A stretch of 64,000 nucleotides of DNA from Algoriphagus sp. (GTDB taxonomy: Bacteria > Bacteroidota > Bacteroidia > Cytophagales > Cyclobacteriaceae). The stretch covers positions 78,616-142,615 of the forward strand of contig NZ_JABXIN010000005.1 in assembly GCF_013373065.1 (NCBI RefSeq), in the 5' to 3' direction. Position 1 is the stretch's first letter, and every line of letters begins with the position of its first letter. The translations under genes and the position numbers were made by a program. The notes beneath the pieces are model-generated. The model worked only from the letters and a program-made list of their open reading frames with translations, was not told where the DNA came from and did not search any database. This document shows, in pieces, positions 1 through 8,010 of the stretch.

Positions 1-123
1 ATGAGTACCTTGGCGGTGGTTTATCGAGAAACGAAGGGTTGGAAATGGCCAATTATTCAAACTGTGTACATGACCTCCTTGGCTTATATTGCAGCCCTCA
101 TCACTTACCAAATCTTCTCTTGA
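1..123 (+). CDS. feoB: Ferrous iron transporter B, C-terminal fragment
   Basis: Only the last 40 codons are inside the window; the ATG at position 1 is internal and the real start lies to the left. The visible tail (STLAVVYRETKGWKWPIIQ, then a hydrophobic segment ending in TYQIFS) resembles the last cytoplasmic turn and final membrane helix of FeoB, the inner-membrane GTPase that imports Fe(II). A 38-codon Cys-rich membrane peptide follows one base later, as is common downstream of feoB in Bacteroidota, which supports the call. The G-domain cannot be checked. Confidence 0.75.
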   Translation: MSTLAVVYRETKGWKWPIIQTVYMTSLAYIAALITYQIFS

Positions 124-124
124 T

Positions 125-241
125 ATGTGGCAAGAAATCATCATAGCGCTAATTGGACTTGGAGCATTGGTTTATTTATGGAAGCATTTTTTCGGAAAAC
201 CAAGCAAAAAGCCGGGCTGTGAAAAGTGCGCAGGTTATTGA
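125..241 (+). CDS. FeoB-associated Cys-rich membrane peptide
   Basis: This 38-residue peptide begins MWQEIIIALIGLGALVYLW. It has one membrane helix (about residues 4-20), a basic linker (KHFFGKPSKKPG) and a C-terminal CEKC motif, ending CAGY. The helix plus CxxC arrangement matches the FeoB-associated Cys-rich membrane proteins. The gene starts one base after the feoB stop, so the two should be co-transcribed. The CxxC could bind Fe(II) or act in redox at the exit of the FeoB channel; that role is inferred from position only. Confidence 0.7.
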   Translation: MWQEIIIALIGLGALVYLWKHFFGKPSKKPGCEKCAGY

Positions 242-289
242 ACTTTCACATTTCATGAGCTTTTCCTGATTTTTTGATATTTTCAGCCC

Positions 290-1765
290 ATGGGCAAAGT
301 AGCCAATCAAAGCTTTCAAACAGCAATTTTTTCCTACCTAGGAGTGGTCGTTGGCTATATAAATGTCCTTTGGCTCTATCCCTATGCATTAGAAGCAGCC
401 CAATTAGGCACCTTTCGGACCATTCAAGATTTAGCTTTACTGATTGTACCTTTTGCTCAGTTGGGCTTGGGGCATGGAATTACCCGATATTTCCCAAAGT
501 TGGAAAAAGGACAAACAGCGTTTTTAAGTTTCAGTCTGTTGCTGTCCATGTTCGGCTTTCTTATAGTTGCCACCATTTTTTGGGTATTTCAAAATCAAAT
601 TATCTCCCTTTTCGCTTCCAATTCCCCAGAAGTTATTCGGTATTTATGGATCGTTTTATTTATTACTTTTTTGGCATTGGCTAATTCGATTTTGGATGCC
701 TATAGTCGTTCCTTTTTAAAAGTTTCCATTCCAACCTTCTTTCGAGAGGTATTCTTAAGACTACTCACTGGACTTTGGATTTTAACCTTTCTAATGAATT
801 GGATCAATTTTGATCAAATGATGGCCGGCTTAATTGGAGTCTATGCACTTCCTCTTCTCGGCATGCTCATTTATTTGTCCTGGTTGAAAGTCATCAATAT
901 TGACTTTTCTTGGAACCAATTCCCCGCTGGCTTCCGAGGTGCATTTATTCGGTTTAGCTTGATTACATTTTTAGCAACAGCGGCTTCTACCCTGATAATG
1001 AAAATTGATTCCATAATGGTCAGTTCCATGATTAGTTTGGAAGCCAATGCCATTTACACCATTGCTTTCAGCATGGCTTTGGTAATTGAAATGCCACGCA
1101 GAGCCATCTCGCAGGTCATTATGCCCGTCATCGCAAAGCAATTTGCAGACAATAAACTGGATGAAATCAATCAACTCTATAAGCAAGTATCCAAGCGACA
1201 ATTATACCTCTGCCTATTACTTTTTCTGGGGATTTGGATCAATATTGATTCCATTTATTATTTGATTCCAAACCGTGCGATCTATGAAAGTGGGAAATGG
1301 GTAGTTTTTTGGATTGGCTTAGGTAAAGTAATTGACGCTGGATTTTCTGCTAACTCGGAGATTCTCGTTTTTTCTAAGTATTACAAGTTCAATCTCACTG
1401 CGACAGTTATTATGAGTGCAATGATCATTTTTTTGAATTACCTCTTAATCCCTGTATTTGGAATTGAAGGTGCTGCCATCGCATCGGCATTGGTCATGCT
1501 TGCCTTTAATTTGACCAAGTATGGTTATCTAAAAATGAAGCTTGGATTTTCTCCATTTAGCCTAGAAAGTCTAAAAATCATCGTCCTAGGGATAGCGACT
1601 TTGTTTATGTTGAATTTTGTTCCAGAATGCGAAGCCCCCTTTATTGATCTTTTCTTGAAAAGCAGCTTGATTATAGTTATTTATTTGGGTGCAGCACTGA
1701 TAGGATTTTCTGGAAAAGAGGAACTCCAATGGCTAGTTAAAAAAGTAAAAAAGCCTGGATCTTAG
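290..1765 (+). CDS. Oligosaccharide/lipid flippase (polysaccharide biosynthesis, MVF-like)
   Basis: A 491-residue integral membrane protein with about 12-14 hydrophobic segments spread over the full length. The N-terminus (NQSFQTAIFSYLGVVVGYIN) and the later FGIEGAAIASALVMLAFNL stretch are typical of the Wzx/MurJ-type flippase superfamily, which moves lipid-linked sugars across the inner membrane. The start at 290 puts the first helix directly at the N-terminus. No glycosyltransferases are adjacent, so the substrate cannot be named. It lies 48 bases after the Feo peptide on the same strand but is probably functionally separate. Confidence 0.8.
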   Translation: MGKVANQSFQTAIFSYLGVVVGYINVLWLYPYALEAAQLGTFRTIQDLALLIVPFAQLGLGHGITRYFPKLEKGQTAFLSFSLLLSMFGFLIVATIFWVFQNQIISLFASNSPEVIRYLWIVLFITFLALANSILDAYSRSFLKVSIPTFFREVFLRLLTGLWILTFLMNWINFDQMMAGLIGVYALPLLGMLIYLSWLKVINIDFSWNQFPAGFRGAFIRFSLITFLATAASTLIMKIDSIMVSSMISLEANAIYTIAFSMALVIEMPRRAISQVIMPVIAKQFADNKLDEINQLYKQVSKRQLYLCLLLFLGIWINIDSIYYLIPNRAIYESGKWVVFWIGLGKVIDAGFSANSEILVFSKYYKFNLTATVIMSAMIIFLNYLLIPVFGIEGAAIASALVMLAFNLTKYGYLKMKLGFSPFSLESLKIIVLGIATLFMLNFVPECEAPFIDLFLKSSLIIVIYLGAALIGFSGKEELQWLVKKVKKPGS

Positions 1766-1845
1766 AGTGTTACAAACCTCCATATAGACAAGATTTGAGC
1801 TGCCTGAAGTCCGCAAACTTCCACTGTTATCCTGCCCGAAGGACG

Positions 1846-1880
1846 AGGCCCCGATAGATATCAGGGTGAGGCCTGTTTTT
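1846..1880 (+). terminator. Hairpin with short T-run after flippase gene
   Basis: AGGCC (1846-1850) pairs with GGCCT (1870-1874), and the inner CCGATA (1851-1856) pairs with TATCAGG (1859-1865). A run of five T follows at 1876-1880. It could end flippase transcription. The CCCGATA...TATC.GGG core also occurs inside repeats X1 and X2, so this may be a repeat fragment reused as a terminator. Confidence 0.4.
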
Positions 1881-2177
1881 GGAAAGGGCTTCACTCGGTA
1901 TTGTAATTAAATTGTGAAGTTTGAACATGTCAGCGATCCAGGCTTGTGCAAATATACGGATAATACAGCAAGAGGTTGAAAATCGATGCCTCTAATTCTT
2001 TTCAAAAAATATAAGGTCTGAATACACAACAAAACAAAAAGTCCCAAGAACCCGTAAATCATAGCATTTATTCTGTAATGAAGAGGTTATGAGGGATTAA
2101 TTCTGAATAATCATTTAAAATATTGGAATTTTCAATATTTTATTTCAAAATTTAACCTAGCTCTTCCAATATAAACT

Positions 2178-2185
2178 TAACTTTG
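2178..2185 (+). promoter_or_regulatory. Bacteroidota -7 promoter element for the stress protein
   Basis: TAACTTTG is an exact match to TAnnTTTG, placed 22 bases before the ATG at 2208. No good TTG -33 box lies about 20 bases upstream, so this is a -7-only candidate. Confidence 0.5.
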
Positions 2186-2207
2186 CATTCTAAAATTTTA
2201 GAAACCC

Positions 2208-3128
2208 ATGTACTTGATTAAGAAAATGATTGTTTGTCTTGACCAAAGTCCTTTGGACAAGACCTTAATTGAATTTGCCAGGTTTGTTGCTTCAGTTAAT
2301 CATAGCAAAAAGATTTTTTTTGTAAATGTTATTAAAAACCTATCTGTTCCGAAAGAAGTCCTTGAAGAGTTCCCAAATTTGATCGAAAACATGGTTTCTG
2401 AGCGGCAGGATGCCATGAAAAAAGCCGTAGCGGAAGTTTTTGGAAATCAGAAAGACGTCTCACTTAATTACATTGTCAAGGAAGGGAATTTATCCAAAAA
2501 AATATTGAAACTCGCCGAGGAGAAATCAGTGGATATGATCCTGATTGGGCGTAAAACAAACCTTCCTGGAACCGGTATTGCTGCCTTGAGACTTGCAAGA
2601 AGAGCAAGTTGTTCTTTATTAATAGTCCCGGAAGATTCTGTTCCAAAGGTGAAAAAAATATTGGTTCCTTCTGATTTTTCAGAGTATTCAAAAGATGCCA
2701 TGGAGGAAGCAATCATGATTGCCGAACGCCACGGAAATGCAGAAATCATCTGTCAAAACGTATACAACGTCCCTTCTGGATATCACTTTACAGGTAAAAC
2801 CTACGAGGAATTTACCCAAATCATGCAGATGCATGCCGAAATAAATTATAAGAAATTTATCCGGAAGATAGACACCAAGGGAATCAAAATCACTCCTATC
2901 TATACACAAGATGACGATGATGATCCTGTACAGGAAATTATTTCCAAAGCGCTTGAGATTGAGGCTGACGGAATCATCATTGGAGCAAAAGGAAGAACGG
3001 CTGCAACAGCCTTATTTATTGGAAGTATGGCAGAGCGCTTGATTCAGTTCAACGACAGTCTTCCTTTACTGGTCACTCGACCAAAAGGAAAGAATGCCGG
3101 AATTCTGGATTACATTCTTGAAATCTAA
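2208..3128 (+). CDS. Tandem-domain universal stress protein
   Basis: A 306-residue protein made of two UspA folds: residues about 1-145 (beginning KKMIVCLDQSPLDKT) and about 148-300 (beginning KKILVPSDFSEYSKDA). The second copy carries an intact ATP-loop signature, GAKGR at about 259-263 followed by GSMAERL at about 272-278. The first copy has the diverged GRKTNLPGTG. This suggests one ATP-binding and one degenerate half. An acidic DDDDD patch lies near residue 240. It probably has a cytoplasmic stress role; no specific pathway can be read from its neighbours. It ends four bases into the convergent metallopeptidase gene. Confidence 0.85.
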   Translation: MYLIKKMIVCLDQSPLDKTLIEFARFVASVNHSKKIFFVNVIKNLSVPKEVLEEFPNLIENMVSERQDAMKKAVAEVFGNQKDVSLNYIVKEGNLSKKILKLAEEKSVDMILIGRKTNLPGTGIAALRLARRASCSLLIVPEDSVPKVKKILVPSDFSEYSKDAMEEAIMIAERHGNAEIICQNVYNVPSGYHFTGKTYEEFTQIMQMHAEINYKKFIRKIDTKGIKITPIYTQDDDDDPVQEIISKALEIEADGIIIGAKGRTAATALFIGSMAERLIQFNDSLPLLVTRPKGKNAGILDYILEI

Positions 3129-4018
3129 AGTCTTTCAGAGCCGAAAGTATCTCCTTGAGTTAAATCCCCCGTATCAAAACCCTTTTTGAACCAACGCATG
3201 CGTTGAGCAGATGTCCCATGCGTAAACGAATCTGGGACCACTCCACCTGTGGCCTGCTTTTGAAGTCGGTCATCTCCAATAGCATTCGCTGCATTTAGTG
3301 CTTCTTCCAAATCACCAGCTTCCATCATCCCACTGATTTTTTGGGAATGATGCGCCCAAACCCCAGCCAAAAAATCTGCCTGCAACTCTAATCGAACAGA
3401 ATACTGATTGTACTCTTTGTCTGAAATTTGACCGCGTAAGGACTGAACCTCATCAGTAATCCCCATTAAGTTTTGAATATGATGACCCACCTCATGGGCA
3501 ATCACATAAGCTTGGGCAAAATCACCCGGTGCATTCAATTTACGCTCCATTTCTTCAAAAAAGCTAAGATCGATATATAGCTTTTCATCCGCAGGACAAT
3601 AAAAAGGACCAGTCGCCGCACTTGCATTTCCGCATGCTGAGGAAACCGCACCAGAAAAAAGAACCAAGGTCGGTTCTCGATAATTTTCCAAAAGCTCGCT
3701 CCAAATGAGTTCGGTATCACCCAAAATCACTGCACTAAATTCAGCCAAACGATCTTCCTCCGCAGAAGGTGTATACGCAACTTCTGTGGCAAAACCTTGT
3801 CCTCCACTCCCCATGATACTTCCCAAAAATTGGAGAGGGTTGGTGCCTGTGACTAAGGAAAAGACCACCAAAACACCTACAATGATCAATCCTGTTTTAG
3901 AAAATAACAACCTTACCAATGATCCAAGGAGTAAAGGATTTAATCCTCCGCCCGATCCGGCTCGCTGGCCTCTACGATCTTCGATATTGCTACTTTTCTT
4001 TCTGCCTTGCCACTTCAT
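3125..4018 (-). CDS. YpfJ-type neutral zinc metallopeptidase
   Basis: A 297-residue protein. A basic N-terminus (MKWQGRKKSSNIEDRRGQRA) is followed by a glycine-rich linker and one membrane helix at about residues 42-58 (TGLIIVGVLVVFSLVTG). The metal site HEVGH is at about 175-179 and a downstream ELQAD glutamate at about 211 fits the third ligand. Family-typical GAVSSACGNASAATGPFYCP lies at about 123-142. This architecture matches the YpfJ/KPN_00323 zinc peptidase family; the substrate is unknown. The catalytic part should face the periplasm. The gene converges on the universal stress gene with a 4-base overlap. Confidence 0.85.
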   Translation of the reverse strand: MKWQGRKKSSNIEDRRGQRAGSGGGLNPLLLGSLVRLLFSKTGLIIVGVLVVFSLVTGTNPLQFLGSIMGSGGQGFATEVAYTPSAEEDRLAEFSAVILGDTELIWSELLENYREPTLVLFSGAVSSACGNASAATGPFYCPADEKLYIDLSFFEEMERKLNAPGDFAQAYVIAHEVGHHIQNLMGITDEVQSLRGQISDKEYNQYSVRLELQADFLAGVWAHHSQKISGMMEAGDLEEALNAANAIGDDRLQKQATGGVVPDSFTHGTSAQRMRWFKKGFDTGDLTQGDTFGSERL

Positions 4019-4140
4019 AATGTTCTATTTTAAAAATAAATGAGCCTAATCGATTGTTTCTAGACAAGATCTACTTTTTATCAACGCTAAAAATAGCCAA
4101 ATTAGAAGGACTTATTATTCAAAACCCAAAAACCAAACCT

Positions 4141-4920
4141 ATGAAATTCCCGAAAAACCTGCTTCACTATTTGGCAGCCTCTGTTCTTTTCACCTTTACC
4201 ATTGCGCCTTTATTTGGCCAAGTTGGCGTAGGTGTAAAACCTATTAAAGGTGCAGAACTATTATTAGATGGAAGCAAGGAAATGCTTCTTAAAAATTGGC
4301 AATACTGGGAAGGGCCTCGATTTTCTGCCCAAGCTCCTATTAAATGGATGGAAGTGACCGACCCTGTAGATGGTGGCAAGGCAATCAGCAGTAATGACCC
4401 AGCAGCTGCTGGCGGAAAATATGGAGCAGCAGACATTGTAACTAAAAATGAATACCGAGATTTCCGGGCTCATGTAGAGTTTTTGGTGAATAATGAAGGA
4501 GGAAATAGTGGAGTTTACCTCCAAAACCGCTATGAAATTCAAATTTTGGATGGCGATTATGGACTTCACGGCATGGCTGCAGTCATCAACGAACACCTAC
4601 CAAAGGAACAAGCCTACAATGGGGTTGGAAAATGGAATGCTTATGACATTCTTTTCAAAGCTGCCCGATTTGAAAATGGAAAGTTGACTGAAAAAGCACG
4701 AGTCACCATTTATTTCAATGGAAAAAAAATCCATGAGGATGTAGAAATCCAGCAAGTATGGGGTGGCCCAAATTCTGGAATTGACGGAGGAAATGATGGA
4801 GGAAAGGGAATCACAGACCGTCCAGGAGGATTAAAACTTCAAGCCGAAGGGCATGAGGTTTTCTATCGAAACATTTGGATCAAACCCGAGAACCTAGACG
4901 GTAAATCGACAGATTTTTAA
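4141..4920 (+). CDS. Secreted DUF1080 (3-keto-disaccharide hydrolase-like) protein
   Basis: A 259-residue protein with a clear signal peptide (MKFPKNLLHYLAASVLFTFT, cleavage near FGQ at residue 27). The reading frame opens upstream at a TTG (4054), but the signal peptide fixes the start at 4141. The mature part has LLLDGSKEMLLKNWQYWEG, FLVNNEGGNSGVYLQNRYEI and GGLKLQAEGHEVFYRNIWI, the hallmarks of DUF1080, a concanavalin-like fold found in Bacteroidota sugar-processing proteins. No sugar-utilisation genes flank it, so its substrate is open. It is followed by a strong bidirectional terminator. Confidence 0.85.
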   Translation: MKFPKNLLHYLAASVLFTFTIAPLFGQVGVGVKPIKGAELLLDGSKEMLLKNWQYWEGPRFSAQAPIKWMEVTDPVDGGKAISSNDPAAAGGKYGAADIVTKNEYRDFRAHVEFLVNNEGGNSGVYLQNRYEIQILDGDYGLHGMAAVINEHLPKEQAYNGVGKWNAYDILFKAARFENGKLTEKARVTIYFNGKKIHEDVEIQQVWGGPNSGIDGGNDGGKGITDRPGGLKLQAEGHEVFYRNIWIKPENLDGKSTDF

Positions 4921-4926
4921 TAAAAA

Positions 4927-4958
4927 AAGGCTTCCAAAAATGGAAGCCTTCTTTATTT
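4927..4958. terminator. Bidirectional Rho-independent terminator
   Basis: AAGGCTTCCA (4927-4936) and TGGAAGCCTT (4941-4950) form a perfect 10-bp stem with an AAAA loop. A-rich sequence precedes it and T-rich sequence follows, so it can stop both the DUF1080 gene (plus) and the TonB gene (minus). Confidence 0.9.
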
Positions 4959-4968
4959 TCCGTGTCAA

Positions 4969-5382
4969 TTAACCTAACTTAAAGCGAATAGGAAGTCGCA
5001 TTTCTGTTCGAACAGGTTGATCTTCTTTGATTCCAGGAGTCCAGTTTGGAGAAAGCTTTAACACTCGTAAGGCCTCTTCGTCGCAGCCTCCTCCTATTCC
5101 TCGAAGTACTTGAGTTTCGGAAATAGATCCATCCTTTTCAATTACAAATTTTAGAACAACTGTCCCCTCAATTTTTTTGCTGCGTGCAGTGGTAGGATAC
5201 TTCAAGTTAGTGGCTATATGTGTAATCCAACCATCCATGCCTCCAGGAGGTTTTGGTGGAGAATCCAAGGTTTCCATTTCACTAATTGAAACAATAGATT
5301 CCTGAGCCAAAACCATCTGCGCCGTTCCTAGGAAAAAAAGTACAAAAGCAATTCCTCCAATTCTATTTATCAAATATTTCAT
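4969..5382 (-). CDS. Stand-alone TonB C-terminal domain protein
   Basis: A 137-residue exported protein: signal peptide at 1-27 (ending MVLAQ), a short linker, then a TonB C-terminal domain (YPTTARSKKIEGTVVLKFVI, GGGCDEEALRVLKLSPNW, MRLPIRFKLG). It lacks the N-terminal anchor and the long Pro-rich spacer of classical TonB, so it may be periplasmic. Its domain closely parallels the C-terminus of the M56 protein encoded 17 bases upstream (same VLRGIG.GCDEEALRV and RLPIRFKL patterns), which suggests a duplication. It is the last gene of the BlaI / M56 / TonB set. Confidence 0.8.
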   Translation of the reverse strand: MKYLINRIGGIAFVLFFLGTAQMVLAQESIVSISEMETLDSPPKPPGGMDGWITHIATNLKYPTTARSKKIEGTVVLKFVIEKDGSISETQVLRGIGGGCDEEALRVLKLSPNWTPGIKEDQPVRTEMRLPIRFKLG

Positions 5383-5399
5383 CCTAATGAATTATGGTA

Positions 5400-6674
5400 T
5401 TAACTCAGTTTAAATCGAATTGGCAATCGCATACGAGTTCGGACCTCCCGACCTCTTTGCTTTCCAGGCTCCCAATTTGGAGCATTCTGAATCACTCGTA
5501 ATGCCTCTTCATCACAGCCAGCTCCAATTCCCCGAAGTATTTCCACATCAGAAATTGATCCATCAGTGTTTACCACAAATGCCAAAACCACGGTACCTTC
5601 TATCCCCGTTTCTTTTGCTTTTGCAGGATATTTCAAATTATTCATCAAATAGTCACTCCATGCCGACATTCCTCCACTGGGCTTTGGCATATCTTCCACG
5701 ACATCAAAAATCTCATCTGCCCCTATCTCCACTAATTTACCGTTAACCATACCCTTCAACTCTGTATCACCGTCTTCATTAATAACCTCGACAATATTTT
5801 CCGGCTTAATATTTTCTTCATCAGAGATATTTTGATCACAAGCAAAAACCAGCACAAACAAGGCAGCAAGCGGTAAAATCATCAAAAAACGGCTTTTTGC
5901 TAAATATTTTGACTTCTCTCGATTCATCATAAGAATTCGTTTTTTGGTTTGAAATTGATTGAAACTATGCGCGAGTTGCCATCCTCTATCTTGAACAATC
6001 AAGCGAAGAAGCAACCTAGAATAATCAAAAGAAGAATAAGTGGAAATCACCCCTTGGTCAGCCTGGAATTCATGGACTTCCCGGAGAAATTTCTCAACAA
6101 GAATAACCATGGGATTAAACCAAAAAAGCGACTTAAAAACATGGATAAACACTAAATCCCAGGAATGCTTTTTGGCAACATGAACAGACTCATGTAGGAA
6201 AATTTGTTGATGATCTGAGTTTTCCGGATCAAACTTGGGGAGTAAAATCACCCCAAAGAAAGAAGCAGGTTCAAACTTTGGATGGATAGCCAATAACTTT
6301 CCTTGATACTCAAATTTTTCAGCTAATTGTAGCTGGAAAATCGGTTTAAGCAAGCCAAGGAAAACCCTAATCAAACTGAAGCCCAGACCTAAGAAATAAA
6401 GAACCGAAACAACGATTAACCAATTAAACCCTTGGCTGGATGAATCCTCAACCCCTATCTCAAAAGTGGGCAATAAATATTCCTGAATAGCAGCTGTAGA
6501 ACTTTCTACTTGAAAGGATAAAAAGGGTAAAGTCACCGAAAAAGCCATTAATAACAGGAGGTAAATCCTGTTTTCATCAAAAAACGTAAGCTTTTCCAAG
6601 ACAAGCTTATAGAATAATAAGCCTATTCCCAGAATTATGCTACCCTCTACCCAAAAATCTATCAGTGCATTCAT
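5400..6674 (-). CDS. BlaR1-type M56 membrane metallopeptidase with TonB C-terminal domain
   Basis: A 424-residue protein. Membrane helices occupy about 8-25, 37-55 and 85-108. The zinc site HESVH is at about 161-165, with HEFQAD near 201-206. Another helix lies at about 263-283 (LMILPLAALFVLVFAC). A periplasmic TonB C-terminal domain fills about 335-424. The protein lacks the penicillin-binding sensor domain of BlaR1; the TonB domain occupies that place. Its start overlaps the BlaI-like repressor stop by 4 bases, a standard sensor-protease/repressor arrangement. By analogy, a periplasmic signal would activate proteolysis and relieve repression. The signal is unknown. Confidence 0.85.
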   Translation of the reverse strand: MNALIDFWVEGSIILGIGLLFYKLVLEKLTFFDENRIYLLLLMAFSVTLPFLSFQVESSTAAIQEYLLPTFEIGVEDSSSQGFNWLIVVSVLYFLGLGFSLIRVFLGLLKPIFQLQLAEKFEYQGKLLAIHPKFEPASFFGVILLPKFDPENSDHQQIFLHESVHVAKKHSWDLVFIHVFKSLFWFNPMVILVEKFLREVHEFQADQGVISTYSSFDYSRLLLRLIVQDRGWQLAHSFNQFQTKKRILMMNREKSKYLAKSRFLMILPLAALFVLVFACDQNISDEENIKPENIVEVINEDGDTELKGMVNGKLVEIGADEIFDVVEDMPKPSGGMSAWSDYLMNNLKYPAKAKETGIEGTVVLAFVVNTDGSISDVEILRGIGAGCDEEALRVIQNAPNWEPGKQRGREVRTRMRLPIRFKLS

Positions 6675-7045
6675 TTCTTGGGTTTTTTCTCTGCCTCATC
6701 AATAAACTTTTGCAAATCCTCAATTTCGTTTGGAGAAATCTCTTTTTCCTTGACCATAAACGAAAGGAAGTTGCTGACCGAACCTTGGAAGAAATTACTT
6801 ACCATATGATTTATTCTTCCTTTCGAATATTCCTCCTGAGTTATCAAAGGAATATACATATGCGTATTTCCATACACTTTGTGGGTTAAATACCCCTTGC
6901 TCTCAAGCAATCTAACCGTTGAGGCTATGGTCGTATATGGAGGCTTGGGCTCTTCCAATTCATTAAGTACATCCCGAATCAAGCCTTGCCCCAAGTTCCA
7001 AAGTACACGCATGATTCGCTCCTCTTGTGCTGAAATCTCTTTCAT
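6671..7045 (-). CDS. BlaI/MecI/CopY-family transcriptional repressor
   Basis: A 124-residue winged-helix protein. MKEISAQEERIMRVLWNLG, then PPYTTIASTVRLLESKGYL (recognition helix and wing), then KVYGNTHMYIPLIT are characteristic of the BlaI/MecI family. The C-terminal half would dimerise and carry the cleavage site used by the partner M56 protease. The first gene of a three-gene set, it overlaps the protease gene by 4 bases. It probably represses its own operon; a short CGTA-n4-TACG inverted repeat lies about 45 bases upstream. Confidence 0.88.
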   Translation of the reverse strand: MKEISAQEERIMRVLWNLGQGLIRDVLNELEEPKPPYTTIASTVRLLESKGYLTHKVYGNTHMYIPLITQEEYSKGRINHMVSNFFQGSVSNFLSFMVKEKEISPNEIEDLQKFIDEAEKKPKK

Positions 7046-7090
7046 AATTCCAATACTATAATTTATTTTTTATTTAAACAACTATTTTTT

Positions 7091-7102
7091 CGTAATTCTA
7101 CG
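7091..7102. promoter_or_regulatory. Possible BlaI-like operator
   Basis: CGTA (7091-7094) and TACG (7099-7102) form an inverted repeat with a 4-base centre, 46 bases upstream of the repressor start. BlaI-type repressors bind short TAC/GTA dyads, but this site is shorter than the characterised operators. It is offered only as a candidate. Confidence 0.2.
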
Positions 7103-7176
7103 AGAATCACAAACTATCCTCAAGTTATTAAAAATAAGAGGAATGGAAAAAAGTTATTTAAAAACAAGAAAGAGAA

Positions 7177-8010
7177 TCAATCTGAAGGAAGGATATCGAT
7201 GGTTTCGAACAATACAGGGCCAACCAAAAAATATCCCAAATGTTCTCCTAAACCTTGAACGCGTCGAATATTACTATCAGGATTTTGAGGAGGAGGACTG
7301 AAAAGTCCACCATCATTAAACAACAAACCTACTAACTGGCTGAAATATTCATAAGCTCCTTTATTCATCCGAAAGAGTTCCAGTCTTATCCGATCACCTT
7401 CTTTAAAAGCATAATTTAATTCCAGCCCTTCTTCAAAAAATTCAACTCCGAACGTATCGTCAAATAGTAGGTAATCATCCCGGTCATTCTTTAAGGTATC
7501 ATTTTCAATGACCCGAATCCGATAGTAATTGTCTTCTTCAAAAGGAATTTTCCCGTAGGCTTTGATATAATATCCTTCATCCCGAAACAAGCGTTCCTCC
7601 TGGAATTCATAAGACAGACTATCCAAAATGGGAGCCTCCAACATCTCGCCATTGCCTGTATAAATATTTCCTTTCCATCGAACTTCAAGTTCATAGGTCT
7701 CCCCTATTTGCGCTATTCTTCTTGGATCAACTGGCTTGTAAAAGGAAAGCTGATTAACGAAGGAAAAAGGAATAACCTCTCCTGTCCTTAAATTCCGTAT
7801 TGAAACTTCAGCATCTGCAATAACTGGAGCATCAGTATTTTCAAAATAGTCTTGGGCAAGGGTAATTTTAACTTCATTAAGTGCAGGAACATTTGTCCAT
7901 TTTGCTTCAATCATAGGAATTTCACCATCGATCGTAGCCAAAGGAAGATCAACTTCTTCCTGACACCCAAAACATAACACTACAAAAAGCCAAACCAGAT
8001 ACTTTCTCAT
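7177..8010 (-). CDS. DUF4249 lipoprotein
   Basis: A 277-residue exported lipoprotein. The N-terminus MRKYLVWLFVVLCFGCQEEV gives a lipobox with Cys at about 16. The mature start (DLPLATIDGEIPMIEAKW) and the NEVKITLAQDYFENTDAPVI.DAEVSI stretch match DUF4249, which is regularly encoded next to TonB-dependent receptors in Bacteroidota. Its start codon shares one base with the receptor's stop codon, so the two are translationally coupled. A role as surface partner of the receptor is inferred from context. Confidence 0.82.
   Translation of the reverse strand: MRKYLVWLFVVLCFGCQEEVDLPLATIDGEIPMIEAKWTNVPALNEVKITLAQDYFENTDAPVIADAEVSIRNLRTGEVIPFSFVNQLSFYKPVDPRRIAQIGETYELEVRWKGNIYTGNGEMLEAPILDSLSYEFQEERLFRDEGYYIKAYGKIPFEEDNYYRIRVIENDTLKNDRDDYLLFDDTFGVEFFEEGLELNYAFKEGDRIRLELFRMNKGAYEYFSQLVGLLFNDGGLFSPPPQNPDSNIRRVQGLGEHLGYFLVGPVLFETIDILPSD

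Larger units (their letters stand above)
1766..2207. other. 442-base non-coding interval
   Basis: No convincing gene is present. The interval holds a palindromic hairpin at 1846-1874 that shares its core with the X repeats near 45.5 kb, an AT-rich stretch from about 1970 onward, and a Bacteroidota-type -7 element at 2178-2185 just ahead of the universal stress gene. Confidence 0.6.

Noticed and set aside
4054..4079. Promoter TTG...TACTTTTT ahead of the DUF1080 gene
   Set aside because: Spacing is 15 bases and the -7 box lacks the final G; too weak to list.
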